Shown here: positions 34,855-45,040 of the stretch, one piece after another | Layout: each line of letters opens with the position of its first letter | Numbering within the stretch: position 1 is the stretch's first letter | From: Chryseobacterium joostei | GTDB taxonomy: Bacteria > Bacteroidota > Bacteroidia > Flavobacteriales > Weeksellaceae | Assembly: GCF_003815775.1 (NCBI RefSeq) | Contig: NZ_CP033926.1 | Span: 3,534,001 to 3,598,000, forward strand | DNA length: 64,000 nucleotides | Reading direction: 5' to 3' | Translations under genes and position numbers: made by a program | The notes under the pieces: generated by a model | What the model saw: the letters and a program-made list of their open reading frames with translations, nothing else | Told to the model about the DNA's origin: nothing | Database searches by the model: none

Positions 34855-37800
34855 ATGAATGTTAAACTACGTGTATTATCTGCAGGAGTTTTGTTCTTTA
34901 TGGGAGGACAGACGTTGCTGGCACAAAAAAAAGCTAATGATACAATTCCTGAAAAAACAAAGGAAATTGATGAAGTAGTCGTTGTTGCTTTCGGAACTCA
35001 AAAGAAGCAATCTATTGCAGGATCTGTTGCAAAAATCGATGCTAAAGAACTAGCTAATGTTCAATCGAGTAACATGATCACTTCACTATCTGGTAAAGTA
35101 GGTGGGGTACAGATTACTACGAATTCAGGACAACCTGGGGATCCACCACAGGTTAGATTTAGAGGTCTAGGATCTTTATCTTCTTCAAATAACCCTCTTT
35201 ATGTAGTGGATGGTATGCCTTTTAACGGGAATATCAGTGCATTAAATAATAATGATATTGAAAGTATCACTTTCTTAAAGGATGCATCTGCTAACGCATT
35301 GTACGGTAGTAGAGGAGCAAACGGGGTTGTAATGATTACAACTAAGAAAGGGAAAAAAGGAAAAATGAATGTTACTTTTGATACAAAATTCGGGGTGAAC
35401 TCGAGAGCTGTAAAAGAGTACGATTTAATAACAGACCCAGGAGAGTTTTATCAGGTTTATTTTGAGAGACTTAGAATAACCAATATGGCTCAGGGAATGA
35501 ACTATGCAGATGCATCTGCTGCTGCTGCTGCTGATCTTATTGATGGTGATGAAGGACTACGTTATAATGCTTATAATGTACCTGGAGATCAATTAATTGA
35601 CCCTGTAACAGGAAAGCTTAACCCAAATGCTAAACTTTTATATCAAGATGATTGGCAAAAAGAAATGTTTAAGCCAAACACTAGACAGGAATATAATGTT
35701 AGCATTCAGGCAGGATCTGATAAGCTTAACACTTATTTCTCAATGGGATATCTGAATGATCAAGGTTTCTTATTGAATTCAGGATTTAAGAGATTTACAG
35801 GACGTTCAAAGGTTGATTATCAGATTACAGATAAATTAAAATTAAGTACTTCATTCAACTATACTAGAGCTGATCAAGTTGCTCCAAACTCTCAGTCAGG
35901 AAACTCTCAATATTCTAACTTAATTGGATGGGGAAGAAATATCGCTCCTATTTATCCAATCTGGGCGAGAAATGCTGATGGTAGTTTAAAATATACTAGA
36001 GAGGGTGATGTAATGTACGACTTTGGTCATCCAGGTAACGTTAATGGTATGGGATTAATGAGACCTTATGGAGGAGGATTAAACGCTTATGCTAAGGCTC
36101 AATTAGACCAAATCAGAAATATTGAAGATAATATTAATGGTAGAGCTAGTTTGTCTTGGGATTTCTTTGACGGATTCAATTTTACATATAACTTCGGTAT
36201 AGATATCTTAAATGGTAACTATAGCGGTTATGGTAACCCTCTAGGTGGTGACTATGTAGGTTATAATGGACAAGTTAGATCTTCCACTTCATTCGAACAA
36301 ACATTTAATAACCAACAGTTATTGTCTTGGAAAAAGAACTTCGGGAAGCATAATCTTGATATCATGATTGGTCATGAAAATAATGATTATACTGCAAAGA
36401 TGCTTTCCGGAACAAGAACGAACTTGGTAATCCCTGGCTTGAATAACGTAAGTAACGGTTCAAGATTCTCTGATCTGAATGGTTATAATGACTACTATAA
36501 TGTTGAAGGTTTCTTATCCAGAGTGAATTATGGATATGACAATAAATACTTTGTTAATGCCAGCTTCAGAAGAGATGGTTCTTCAGTATTCAGCCCTGAA
36601 AACAGATGGGGGAACTTCTTCGGTTTAGGAGGTGCATGGATGGTATCTAATGAAGACTTCTTAAAAGGTAACAAAGCTATAACAAGTTTAAAACTTAAGG
36701 CAAGTTACGGGGAGCAAGGAAACGACGCTTTGTTCTATCCATCTTCAGTAAATATCAACCACAGAAGCTATTTTGGATACGCAAGAAACTATAAGGCTTA
36801 CCAATCTCAATGGGAAAACATCCCTGATGCAAGTGGTAATATTTCCATTGTACAGGTGTATGTAGGAAATGAGGATATCAAATGGGAAACTTCTAAGAAC
36901 TTTAATACAGGATTTGAGCTAGAATTATTCAATAGAGTTAATATTGATGTTGAATATTTCCAAAGAAAAGTTCAGGATCTTCTATTTAACTTCCCGCTAC
37001 AATTATCTACAGGTACAGGTTTCCAAACAAGAAACATTGGAGATATGCAGAACACTGGGGTTGAATTGAATATTTCAGCTGATATCATCAAAGGAGAAGA
37101 CTTTAACTGGTCAGTTTTTGGAAATGGTACTTATTATAAAAATAAGGTTACTTATCTACCAAATTCATTTACTTCAGGACTTTTCAAATTTGATGAGGGT
37201 AAAGAGGCGTATACTTACTATATGAGAAAATTTGCAGGAGTAAATGCTGCTAATGGAAATGGTATATGGTACGTTGATACTTTTGATGCAAGTGGTAATG
37301 TTACAGGACAAACAACTACTGAGAACTATGCGGCTGCTACTCTTTATTCACTAGATAAATCTGCAAACCCTAAATATTACGGAGGATTTGGAACTAAAGT
37401 AGGATACAAAGGAATTAATCTTTCTGTGAATTTTGGGTACCAATTCGGTGGATACATGTATGATGCTACTTATGCAGGAATGCTACAGTCTAGATCATCA
37501 GGTGACGTTACCAACTTCCACAAGGATATCTATAACACATGGACTCCTAATAATACTAATGCTTCAATGCCGGCTGTTGACAGACAGAGACAAAATAACA
37601 TGGCAACTTCTGATCTATTCTTGATCAAATCAGATTATATAAGTTTAGAGGATGCTTCTATTACTTATGATCTTAGCAAGAATCTATTACCAGAAGGAAT
37701 TTCAGGAGTTACTTTTGGGGTATTTGGTACTAACCTAGCTCTTTGGTCAAAAAGAAAAGGAATGGATCCACGTTTGACGAACTTAGGTAGTTCATTGGCA

Positions 37801-37872
37801 ACCAATGGTACATCTATGAACAAATATGGAGCTCAAAGAACAATCTCTTTTGGTTTAACAGTTAAATTTTAA
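34855..37872 (+). CDS. SusC/RagA-type TonB-linked outer-membrane transporter
   Basis: 1005 residues. A signal peptide (ends near LLAQ, residue 24) is followed at once by the TonB box EIDEVVVVAFG, so the usual N-terminal carboxypeptidase-regulatory-like domain is missing. The plug domain has LYVVDGMPFNG and LYGSRGANGVVMITTKKGK. The remainder is the 22-strand barrel, ending in aromatic SFGLTVKF. It takes up a nutrient across the outer membrane with energy from TonB-ExbBD, with its SusD partner 5 bases downstream as lid. The substrate is unknown; no glycosidase or peptidase genes adjoin. Confidence 0.95.
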   Translation: MNVKLRVLSAGVLFFMGGQTLLAQKKANDTIPEKTKEIDEVVVVAFGTQKKQSIAGSVAKIDAKELANVQSSNMITSLSGKVGGVQITTNSGQPGDPPQVRFRGLGSLSSSNNPLYVVDGMPFNGNISALNNNDIESITFLKDASANALYGSRGANGVVMITTKKGKKGKMNVTFDTKFGVNSRAVKEYDLITDPGEFYQVYFERLRITNMAQGMNYADASAAAAADLIDGDEGLRYNAYNVPGDQLIDPVTGKLNPNAKLLYQDDWQKEMFKPNTRQEYNVSIQAGSDKLNTYFSMGYLNDQGFLLNSGFKRFTGRSKVDYQITDKLKLSTSFNYTRADQVAPNSQSGNSQYSNLIGWGRNIAPIYPIWARNADGSLKYTREGDVMYDFGHPGNVNGMGLMRPYGGGLNAYAKAQLDQIRNIEDNINGRASLSWDFFDGFNFTYNFGIDILNGNYSGYGNPLGGDYVGYNGQVRSSTSFEQTFNNQQLLSWKKNFGKHNLDIMIGHENNDYTAKMLSGTRTNLVIPGLNNVSNGSRFSDLNGYNDYYNVEGFLSRVNYGYDNKYFVNASFRRDGSSVFSPENRWGNFFGLGGAWMVSNEDFLKGNKAITSLKLKASYGEQGNDALFYPSSVNINHRSYFGYARNYKAYQSQWENIPDASGNISIVQVYVGNEDIKWETSKNFNTGFELELFNRVNIDVEYFQRKVQDLLFNFPLQLSTGTGFQTRNIGDMQNTGVELNISADIIKGEDFNWSVFGNGTYYKNKVTYLPNSFTSGLFKFDEGKEAYTYYMRKFAGVNAANGNGIWYVDTFDASGNVTGQTTTENYAAATLYSLDKSANPKYYGGFGTKVGYKGINLSVNFGYQFGGYMYDATYAGMLQSRSSGDVTNFHKDIYNTWTPNNTNASMPAVDRQRQNNMATSDLFLIKSDYISLEDASITYDLSKNLLPEGISGVTFGVFGTNLALWSKRKGMDPRLTNLGSSLATNGTSMNKYGAQRTISFGLTVKF

Positions 37873-37877
37873 TTAAA

Positions 37878-39335
37878 ATGAAAAAAATATTCGGAATACT
37901 ATTTTGTTCCACTATCATATTGACAGGGTGTAGCAAAGATTATTTGGACACTGATTTGAAATCAACGATTAATCAGGAGCAAATTGACTCATCACCAGCG
38001 GCTTTACAAGGACTTGTAAATGGAGTGTATACCAGTCTTCATACCTATGGTTTGTCAGAATCTTCTACTCATGAAGCTTGGGGACATAAAGCTGTGCTTT
38101 CAGCAATGGATATGATGTCCAATGATATGTTGAATAACAGAGCTAGCTGGTTCAGCGCCTTTTATAACTATACGGGAAGAATCCAAACAAGTGTTAGAAC
38201 AACGATGATTTGGAATACATATTTTCAACAAATCAGAGCTATTAATACTGTAATTGCATCAATTGAAAAAACTGGGGTTACTCCTCAAAACAAAGCAATC
38301 TACGGTCAGGCATTAGCTCTAAGAGGATATATGCATTTCATGTTGGCTCGTGTTTTTGGACCAACCTATGTAGGACATTTAAATGCAGATTGTATTCCTG
38401 TTTATACTGAAGTTACTTTAGTAGGGAAAACTCGTTCTAATGTAGATACTGTATACAAACAAATCGTTAAGGATCTTACTTCTTCATTGCCTTATTTAGT
38501 TGGTTATACCAGAGAGAACAAGGAGAAAGTTGATACTCGTGTAGCAAAGGCATTCCTTGCAGAGGTTTACTTAGAAATGGGAAATTACGCTGGTGCGGCT
38601 ACAATGGCTCACGATGCTAGAACAGGTATTACCCAACCAACACAAGCACAATGGCTTGACGGATTTTACGATCTTGAAGCGAGTCCAGATGCTATCTGGG
38701 GAGGAATTATCTCGGAAGCTACTACATCTTTCGTAGCAAGTTTCTTTGCACACTTTGATAATACTGATCCAAACGGATATGCTGTTGTTTTCAATAAGTT
38801 AATTGATAGGAGATTATATGATGCAATGCCTGCAACTGACTATAGAAAAAAAGCTTTCCAGTCTGCTAATAATGCTGCTCCTTATAATGGAGTAGACGGT
38901 GTAAGCTTACCTAAGTATGCCAGTCTTAAATTTATTGATAAATCAATAGGCCAAGGAGGAGACTACATTTACATGAGAGCTTCAGAAATGTATTATATTG
39001 AAGCTGAAGGTTTAGCAAAATCAGGTAATGAGGCAGGAGCAAAAGCTGTTTTAGCTGAAATTACTCAATTGAGAAACCCTGCTTATACTGTAACAGCATC
39101 AGGTTCTGCACTAATTGATGAGATTATTCTACAAAAGAGAATCGAGTTATGGGGTGAAGGATATGCTTGGACTGATATGAAGAGATTAGGAGTAGGTCTA
39201 TTAAGAGACTATCCAGGAACTAACCATAATCTTGCTGCAGGTAGAATAAATATTCCGGCTGGAGATTTAAGATTTACTTTCCAAGTTCCTCAAGCGGAAA
39301 TTTTAGCTAATCCAAATGTTACACAAAACCCTTAA
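37878..39335 (+). CDS. SusD/RagB-family nutrient-binding lipoprotein
   Basis: 485 residues. A lipoprotein signal (IILTGCSKDYLD, Cys at about 18) is followed by SusD-type helical TPR-like repeats (ALALRGYMHFMLARVFG; YIYMRASEMYYIEAEGLAKSG) and the C-terminal hallmark IELWGEGYAWTDMKRLG. It sits on the outer membrane and captures substrate for the SusC partner. Same transcription unit; a terminator follows. Confidence 0.95.
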   Translation: MKKIFGILFCSTIILTGCSKDYLDTDLKSTINQEQIDSSPAALQGLVNGVYTSLHTYGLSESSTHEAWGHKAVLSAMDMMSNDMLNNRASWFSAFYNYTGRIQTSVRTTMIWNTYFQQIRAINTVIASIEKTGVTPQNKAIYGQALALRGYMHFMLARVFGPTYVGHLNADCIPVYTEVTLVGKTRSNVDTVYKQIVKDLTSSLPYLVGYTRENKEKVDTRVAKAFLAEVYLEMGNYAGAATMAHDARTGITQPTQAQWLDGFYDLEASPDAIWGGIISEATTSFVASFFAHFDNTDPNGYAVVFNKLIDRRLYDAMPATDYRKKAFQSANNAAPYNGVDGVSLPKYASLKFIDKSIGQGGDYIYMRASEMYYIEAEGLAKSGNEAGAKAVLAEITQLRNPAYTVTASGSALIDEIILQKRIELWGEGYAWTDMKRLGVGLLRDYPGTNHNLAAGRINIPAGDLRFTFQVPQAEILANPNVTQNP

Positions 39336-39361
39336 TAGGTTAGTTTAATATTCATAATACT

Positions 39362-39396
39362 AAATAGGCTGTCTCACTTTCGAGACAGCCTATTTT
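39362..39396 (+). terminator. Rho-independent terminator after first SusD gene
   Basis: aaataggctgtctc pairs with gagacagcctattt across a 6-base loop, followed by a T-rich run. Confidence 0.9.
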
Positions 39397-39412
39397 ATTT
39401 ACTATTATTTCT

Positions 39413-39420
39413 TATTTTTG
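39413..39420 (+). promoter_or_regulatory. Probable -7 box for the porin gene
   Basis: TATTTTTG matches TAnnTTTG and lies 17 bases before the ATG at 39438. Confidence 0.5.
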
Positions 39421-39437
39421 CTGTACAATAATGAATA

Positions 39438-41393
39438 ATGAAGTATATACTTTTCATAATCACTCTTTTTAGCTTTGCTGCCAAGGCACAAGTTGTAAAT
39501 ACAACAGATACAAACAAGTCTAAGCAATCAGGAGATACCCTAGTCATAGATTCAGGTAAGAAAGATTCCTTAAAGATCTTTAAACCTACCATCAACGACT
39601 ATCAATTTCAAACCCAGTTTTCAGAAAAGAAAGTTTTTGATACGGTGATGACTTTTGATAAAACCCTTATCTTTTCACAATACAATAATACCGATAACTT
39701 TGGAAGAGTACAGCCTGCTAATATTGGAGCAGGATTTAATCCATTGGTATTTGAAGTAAATGCTGAACAGAATCTTTCCTTGTTGCCATCCAATAAATCT
39801 TACATGATTCTTGGGGCTAATGAGGTAAAATATTATGATGTAAAAACACCTACTGCTACATTTATCTATCATAATGCCATGAGAAATGGAGCAGCTTTAC
39901 AATCTACCTATACCCAAAATATTGGGAAAAGATTCAACTTTGCCCTTGAATACATGGGACTTCGTTCACAGGGATTGTATAGAAATTCATTATCAGCGAA
40001 TAATAATACCCTATTCTCGGGACATTATATTTCTAAAAGTGGTAATTATGAACTTTTCGCCCACTATCTTCATCAAAACGTAAACAATCAGGAAAGTGGT
40101 GGTATTACTGAAGATAATCTTTTTCAAGAGGGAGCTAGTGATTATAAAAACAGACAGAATGCTCAGGTAAATTTAGCATCAAGTAGTTCACAATACGCTT
40201 ATAGAAGGTACTATTTGAGCCATCAGTTTACGCCATTCAATGCAGAAAAGTTTCCTTTCAGCATCAGACATACAATGTCTCATCAGGGAAATAAGTACTA
40301 TTATAATCAAGGAGCATTGGAAACTTATTGGTATGATCTGCCTACGGAACTAGTCAACGGTTTTCCATTGACTACAAAAAAATACTCCAGTAACTTTAGT
40401 AATACAGTAAGCTTAGTTTTTAACAATGAAAAATTCAAGCTAGATGCCGGAGTTCGTTACCAGACAATTAAGTTGGGAATAAGAGATGTTGTTTCCTTTA
40501 ACGGAGTTCCTTTTCCTGAAGAGCTTAAGGAAAGCAGAATTGGGGCTGTAGGAAATCTACAGGTAAAACTGTGGGATAAAGTTCAGTTGAATTCATTTTT
40601 AGAGTTTTCCAACGGAAGTCAGTTTAAGAGTTTTCTTAAAACAACAAACAATCTGAAATTTGAGCCGATAAAAGATTACTTTGTTAATGCAAAAGTGAAT
40701 TTCCAAAGTGCTTATCCATCATTCAACTACTTATTAAATACTTCGGTTTACAACAATTTTAATTACTATCTTGAAAATGCAAAGAATCAATCTGTGATGG
40801 AAATTGGAGGAAGTGTTAATCTGAAATGGTTCAAGACACAAATCTTTGCCAACTACTTCAGAATTGATAATTATACTTATCTTGATAACGATGCTAAACC
40901 TGGATTTGGAGCTACACCAAAACAAAGTGAAAGCTCAGTCAATATCTCTCAGATCGGGGGAGATGCAACATTCAGTTATGGTAAATTTCATTTGAATACA
41001 AGATTACATTTCCAAAATGTAATGACTAATAAAAATTTGTTACCGATGCCAAGTTTTATCGGAAGAGCTAATTTCTTCTACCAAACACAAGCATTTAAAA
41101 AGGCAGCTGAAATTCAGGCAGGGCTTAAAGTGTATTACTTCTCTAAATTTGCTTCAAGAGATTATTCACCAATCCTTAATGAATACATCCTTCCCAATGC
41201 AGATTCATTCTCAATCGGAGGGCAGCCAATTGTTGACCTATATATTAATATGAAAGTTAAGAAGATGTTCTTTTTCATAGAAGGTCAGCAAGTTGGAACC
41301 TTTATTTCTAATAACAAAGCATATGCGTTCCCACATTATCCGGTGTATGATTTCAGATTGAATATTGGGATTGTGTGGTATATGTTCAACTAA
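39438..41393 (+). CDS. Putative outer-membrane porin (Bacteroidota Porin_10-like)
   Basis: 651 residues. A signal peptide (ILFIITLFSFAAKAQ) is followed by a region with many amphipathic beta strands and a C-terminal phenylalanine-containing end (IGIVWYMFN), as in outer-membrane barrels. Pattern and length match the 'putative porin' family found in Bacteroidota (Porin_10). It probably forms a passive pore; cargo unknown. bshC starts 12 bases downstream in the same frame, so the two may be co-transcribed. Confidence 0.75.
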   Translation: MKYILFIITLFSFAAKAQVVNTTDTNKSKQSGDTLVIDSGKKDSLKIFKPTINDYQFQTQFSEKKVFDTVMTFDKTLIFSQYNNTDNFGRVQPANIGAGFNPLVFEVNAEQNLSLLPSNKSYMILGANEVKYYDVKTPTATFIYHNAMRNGAALQSTYTQNIGKRFNFALEYMGLRSQGLYRNSLSANNNTLFSGHYISKSGNYELFAHYLHQNVNNQESGGITEDNLFQEGASDYKNRQNAQVNLASSSSQYAYRRYYLSHQFTPFNAEKFPFSIRHTMSHQGNKYYYNQGALETYWYDLPTELVNGFPLTTKKYSSNFSNTVSLVFNNEKFKLDAGVRYQTIKLGIRDVVSFNGVPFPEELKESRIGAVGNLQVKLWDKVQLNSFLEFSNGSQFKSFLKTTNNLKFEPIKDYFVNAKVNFQSAYPSFNYLLNTSVYNNFNYYLENAKNQSVMEIGGSVNLKWFKTQIFANYFRIDNYTYLDNDAKPGFGATPKQSESSVNISQIGGDATFSYGKFHLNTRLHFQNVMTNKNLLPMPSFIGRANFFYQTQAFKKAAEIQAGLKVYYFSKFASRDYSPILNEYILPNADSFSIGGQPIVDLYINMKVKKMFFFIEGQQVGTFISNNKAYAFPHYPVYDFRLNIGIVWYMFN

Positions 41394-41405
41394 AAATTAT
41401 ACAAG

Positions 41406-42992
41406 TTGAAAACAATCAATAAAATATCATTTAACGATATAGAAAGCATACCTCAATTGGTAAAGGATTTTTTGAATCAAAAAATTGAGGGTTTTGAAAA
41501 TAATACATTCTCTTTAGATCACTTTAGGCAGCAAATCCATCTGAAAAAAGATTCTTTTTCATCAGAGCAAAGGGATGTTTTATTTGATGTGTTTGAAAGG
41601 CAATTGTCAGAACTAACCCTTTCTTCAAAACAGAAAGAGAATCTGGGAAATCTTAAGTTACCAAATACATTTACGATCACAACAGGACATCAGCTAAATC
41701 TCTTCTCAGGACCTGTTTTCTTTGTTTACAAAATTTTGCAGACCATTAAGACATGTGTCTATCTGAAAGAAAATTTTCCGGATTTCAACTTTGTGCCAAT
41801 TTATTGGATGGCGTCTGAGGACCATGATTTTGTGGAAATTAACCACTTCAAGACCGAGAATAATTACTACGAAACTAACGAGATATCCGGTGGTCCAGTA
41901 GGTAGAATTCAAATTAATGACACCTATTTTATTTCAGAATTTGAAAAAGAATTCAAGGATTCGGTTTTTGGAACTGAATTGATCTTAATGATGAAAGAGG
42001 CCTATAAAGTTGGAAATACTTTAACGCAAGCCATCAAAATATTGGTCAACCGTCTTTTTTCCGAGTTTGGACTTTTGATATTAGATGGAGATTCGAGAGA
42101 GCTTAAAGAAAAGATCAAAGATGTTTTTAAAGATGAATTGCTTCAGTTCAGTTTGCAAAAAACGTCAAAAAATAAAGTAGATTTCCTGACAGAAAAATAC
42201 GGAAAGGTCCAGGTAAACCCTCGTGATATCAATCTTTTTTATCTTTCTGAAACAAGGGACAGAATTGATTTTAATGGGCAGAAATATATTATTGTAGATA
42301 CAAATATCCAGTTTACAGAAGAAGAAATCATCAGAGAGTTGGAAAATCATCCTGAAAGATTCAGTCCAAATGCCTTAATGCGTCCGGTATATCAGGAGAA
42401 AGTATTACCAAACCTAGCTTATATTGGAGGAAATGCAGAAATTATGTACTGGCTGGAATTGAAAGATTATTTTTCAAAAATTAAGATTCCGTTCCCAATC
42501 CTGATCCCAAGAAATTCTATGCTTTTCCTAAAGGAGAAAACATTAGGGAAAATTGAGAAGCTTGATCTTAAAATTGAAGATTTTTTCCAAAACTTTACCG
42601 TAATTACCAATCATAAAATTTTAAAGGATAATCCTGTTTTAAAATTGCTGGAAGAAAAAGAAGAGCTTTTAATTAACAATTTTGCTCAGCTAAAAGTTTC
42701 TGCGGAATCCACAGAAAAATCCTTTGGAAATATGGTGAAGGCAGAAGAAGTAAGACAGTTGAAATCTTTTAAAAGAATGAAAAAACGTCTGCTTCATGCT
42801 GAAAAAATAAAACAAAATGAATTGCTGGAAAGACTTGAAAATTTGTTTTTAGATGTACACCCATCTAAAACCTGGCAGGAAAGAGTCTACAACTTTAGTG
42901 TATTCTTTTCAGACTACGGCTATTCGTGGCTTGAAAATTGTTTGGAAGAGATGGTGGTTCAAGATTCCAAATTAATAATTGTTGCCATTTAA
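41406..42992 (+). CDS. bshC: Bacillithiol biosynthesis cysteine-adding enzyme BshC
   Basis: 528 residues. The chosen start is TTG: no ATG lies between the in-frame stop at 41391-41393 and the conserved start of the protein, and MKTINKISFNDIESIPQLV fits BshC N termini. TTGHQLNLFSGPVFFVYKI, PIYWMASEDHDFVEINHF and YIGGNAEIMYWLELKDYF are typical of the family. A coiled coil follows near residues 430-480. It ligates cysteine to GlcN-malate in the last step of bacillithiol synthesis, in the cytoplasm. bshA and bshB are not in the window. Confidence 0.93.
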   Translation: MKTINKISFNDIESIPQLVKDFLNQKIEGFENNTFSLDHFRQQIHLKKDSFSSEQRDVLFDVFERQLSELTLSSKQKENLGNLKLPNTFTITTGHQLNLFSGPVFFVYKILQTIKTCVYLKENFPDFNFVPIYWMASEDHDFVEINHFKTENNYYETNEISGGPVGRIQINDTYFISEFEKEFKDSVFGTELILMMKEAYKVGNTLTQAIKILVNRLFSEFGLLILDGDSRELKEKIKDVFKDELLQFSLQKTSKNKVDFLTEKYGKVQVNPRDINLFYLSETRDRIDFNGQKYIIVDTNIQFTEEEIIRELENHPERFSPNALMRPVYQEKVLPNLAYIGGNAEIMYWLELKDYFSKIKIPFPILIPRNSMLFLKEKTLGKIEKLDLKIEDFFQNFTVITNHKILKDNPVLKLLEEKEELLINNFAQLKVSAESTEKSFGNMVKAEEVRQLKSFKRMKKRLLHAEKIKQNELLERLENLFLDVHPSKTWQERVYNFSVFFSDYGYSWLENCLEEMVVQDSKLIIVAI

Positions 42993-43011
42993 TTTTAAAG
43001 AAGTATTTTTG
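42982..43011 (+). promoter_or_regulatory. Promoter of the LysM protein gene
   Basis: TTG (42982-42984), 19 bases, then TATTTTTG (43004-43011) match the Bacteroidota promoter pattern; the ATG follows 19 bases later. The -33 box overlaps the end of bshC. Confidence 0.6.
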
Positions 43012-43030
43012 TAAATTATAATTATCTAAT

Positions 43031-44971
43031 ATGATAAAGAGGTTTTTTATTCTATCCAGTTTATTTATGGTTTTGGGAGTTTCAGCCCAGAAATCACATA
43101 CGGTTGTACAAGGTGATAACCCTTACAACATTGCAAAAAAGTATGGAATAACAGTAGATGAATTGCTGAAGCTAAACCCAAAGCATAAAGATGGCAAACT
43201 GGCTATTGGAGATGTTTTAACCATTAAGACAGATAAAACAACAACTCCGGTTGTTACCAAGGCAGTCGTTGCTGAAAAGGTAAACCATACTGCAGGTACA
43301 TCAGTTGGTAAAATTATTTTACAGCCTAAGCAAACAATCTACGGAATTACAAAACAGTACCGAATCTCTGAAACCGATTTAAGAAAGTTGAATCCTGAAT
43401 TGGATTCTCACATGAAAATTGGCGATGAGATTACATTACCTCTTGCAAGCATAAAAAAATATGGTGGAGATCAGCAGGCTGTAGTTGCTACAAAACCTGT
43501 AGAAACTCCTGTTGAAAAAACAGTAACAGCTACACCTGCTGCTACCGAAGGAGAAGCTTATGTGATTCAGGCTAAGGATAATTATTACAGAATTACAAAA
43601 CAATTTGGTATTAGCCAACAGGATCTTTTTGCTTTAAATCCAGGTTTGGAAGAGAAAGGATTAAAGCCTGGTGATACCATTAAAATAAAAAAATCAAATA
43701 CCAATACAGCTACCGTTACTGAACCTGCTGCTAATCCAAAAGAAAAAATGGATTCAGGAAACGAAAAATCATCAACTCCTTCCAATGTGGTTGTAGGAGA
43801 TGATTATGTAACTTACACTGTTCAGCAAGGTGATACTGTATTTTCAATCGTAAATAAATTTGGAGTTTCAATCGATGAATTGATTGCGTTGAACCCAGAT
43901 CTTTCACATGGATTAAAGACGGGAATGGTTTTGAAAATCAAAAAACTGGATGCTGCATATGTTAAGAAAAATGGAGAGGTCCTAAGCGTAGTATTAATGC
44001 TTCCTTTCGGATACAGCACAAATGAAACGCAATATAGAGGAATGGCTCTTGACTTTTTGACGGGTGCCAAATTAGCCATTGAGAGAAATGCAAGAGGAGG
44101 ACAGAAACTAGATATAAAAATCGTAGATTCAGGAAACGAAGCTTCTTTCAAAAATTCTCTAACACAGATCAATCCTGATAATACAGACCTTATTATTGGT
44201 CCATTCTTTAAGTCAAATGTAATTGATGTTCTAGATTTTACTAAAAATCAAAAAATTCCAGTAGTAGCACCATTTGCTAATACACCGGAATTGTACAACT
44301 ATAGCAACCTGATTATTGTTGAAACAAATAATCAGACCTATGCAGACAAAATTGTAGAAGAAGTAAAAGCAGTATATTCAGATCAAAAAATATATGTAGT
44401 GGCAGATGCTAAAAAAGAAAATGCAAACTACATTAAGGCTGGTCTTGAAAAAGCTGTAAAGAATCCTAATATTGTTATTGTTAATTCTCCGGCAGATATT
44501 CAGCTGGACCAGAATATGATGACTGGGCAATCTGCTCCGGTTATTGCTATTTTGGCAAATGATGATATGGGAGATGCTTTTGCAAACAAAATCACAGTTC
44601 TTTCTAAAGAAGTACAGGGAGTAAAGGCTTTCAGTATGTTCTATGCTCCGATTTTTGAAAAGAAAGTGGATGAATTAAGCCAGGCTAGCTTGGTGTATCT
44701 GATGGATAGAAAAATCAATACAGATGGTAACTTTGAAAAGGAAATTTTAGCAGCCTATAAAAGTAAATACTGCAAAACACCTCCAAAATATGCCATCGTA
44801 GGTTTTGATGTTGTTAATGATATGTTGACAAGAGAAAATAAAAAAGGAGAGATTTTTAAGCAGATGAATAAAGTTCAGACTCAGTTGGCAACGAAATTTG
44901 AGTTTGTAAAATCAAAAGCTAATGGAGCTTATGTAAACACTGGTTACAGGGTAATTAGGTTAGTTCCTTAA
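43031..44971 (+). CDS. LysM-repeat protein fused to a periplasmic-binding-protein-like domain
   Basis: 646 residues: signal peptide (VLGVSAQ), then four LysM repeats (about residues 24-67, 95-140, 175-222 and 255-300: HTVVQGDNPYNIAKKYGI, QPKQTIYGITKQYRI, QAKDNYYRITKQFGI, TVQQGDTVFSIVNKFGV). A C-terminal domain of about 320 residues resembles type I periplasmic-binding proteins (VVLMLPFG, GAKLAIERNARGG, DLIIGPFFKSNVIDVL). LysM binds peptidoglycan; the second domain resembles LpoA/PBP1-type folds. It is periplasmic, perhaps in wall sensing or synthesis. fabD follows, with its own -7 box. Confidence 0.85.
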   Translation: MIKRFFILSSLFMVLGVSAQKSHTVVQGDNPYNIAKKYGITVDELLKLNPKHKDGKLAIGDVLTIKTDKTTTPVVTKAVVAEKVNHTAGTSVGKIILQPKQTIYGITKQYRISETDLRKLNPELDSHMKIGDEITLPLASIKKYGGDQQAVVATKPVETPVEKTVTATPAATEGEAYVIQAKDNYYRITKQFGISQQDLFALNPGLEEKGLKPGDTIKIKKSNTNTATVTEPAANPKEKMDSGNEKSSTPSNVVVGDDYVTYTVQQGDTVFSIVNKFGVSIDELIALNPDLSHGLKTGMVLKIKKLDAAYVKKNGEVLSVVLMLPFGYSTNETQYRGMALDFLTGAKLAIERNARGGQKLDIKIVDSGNEASFKNSLTQINPDNTDLIIGPFFKSNVIDVLDFTKNQKIPVVAPFANTPELYNYSNLIIVETNNQTYADKIVEEVKAVYSDQKIYVVADAKKENANYIKAGLEKAVKNPNIVIVNSPADIQLDQNMMTGQSAPVIAILANDDMGDAFANKITVLSKEVQGVKAFSMFYAPIFEKKVDELSQASLVYLMDRKINTDGNFEKEILAAYKSKYCKTPPKYAIVGFDVVNDMLTRENKKGEIFKQMNKVQTQLATKFEFVKSKANGAYVNTGYRVIRLVP

Positions 44972-45012
44972 ATGATATACTTCATAAAAAGGAATATTGT
45001 TAACATTATAGC

Positions 45013-45020
45013 TATATTTG
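45013..45020 (+). promoter_or_regulatory. Probable -7 box for fabD
   Basis: TATATTTG matches TAnnTTTG, 20 bases before the ATG at 45041. A -33 element is not clear. Confidence 0.55.
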
Positions 45021-45040
45021 CATAATATTTAATTCAATAC

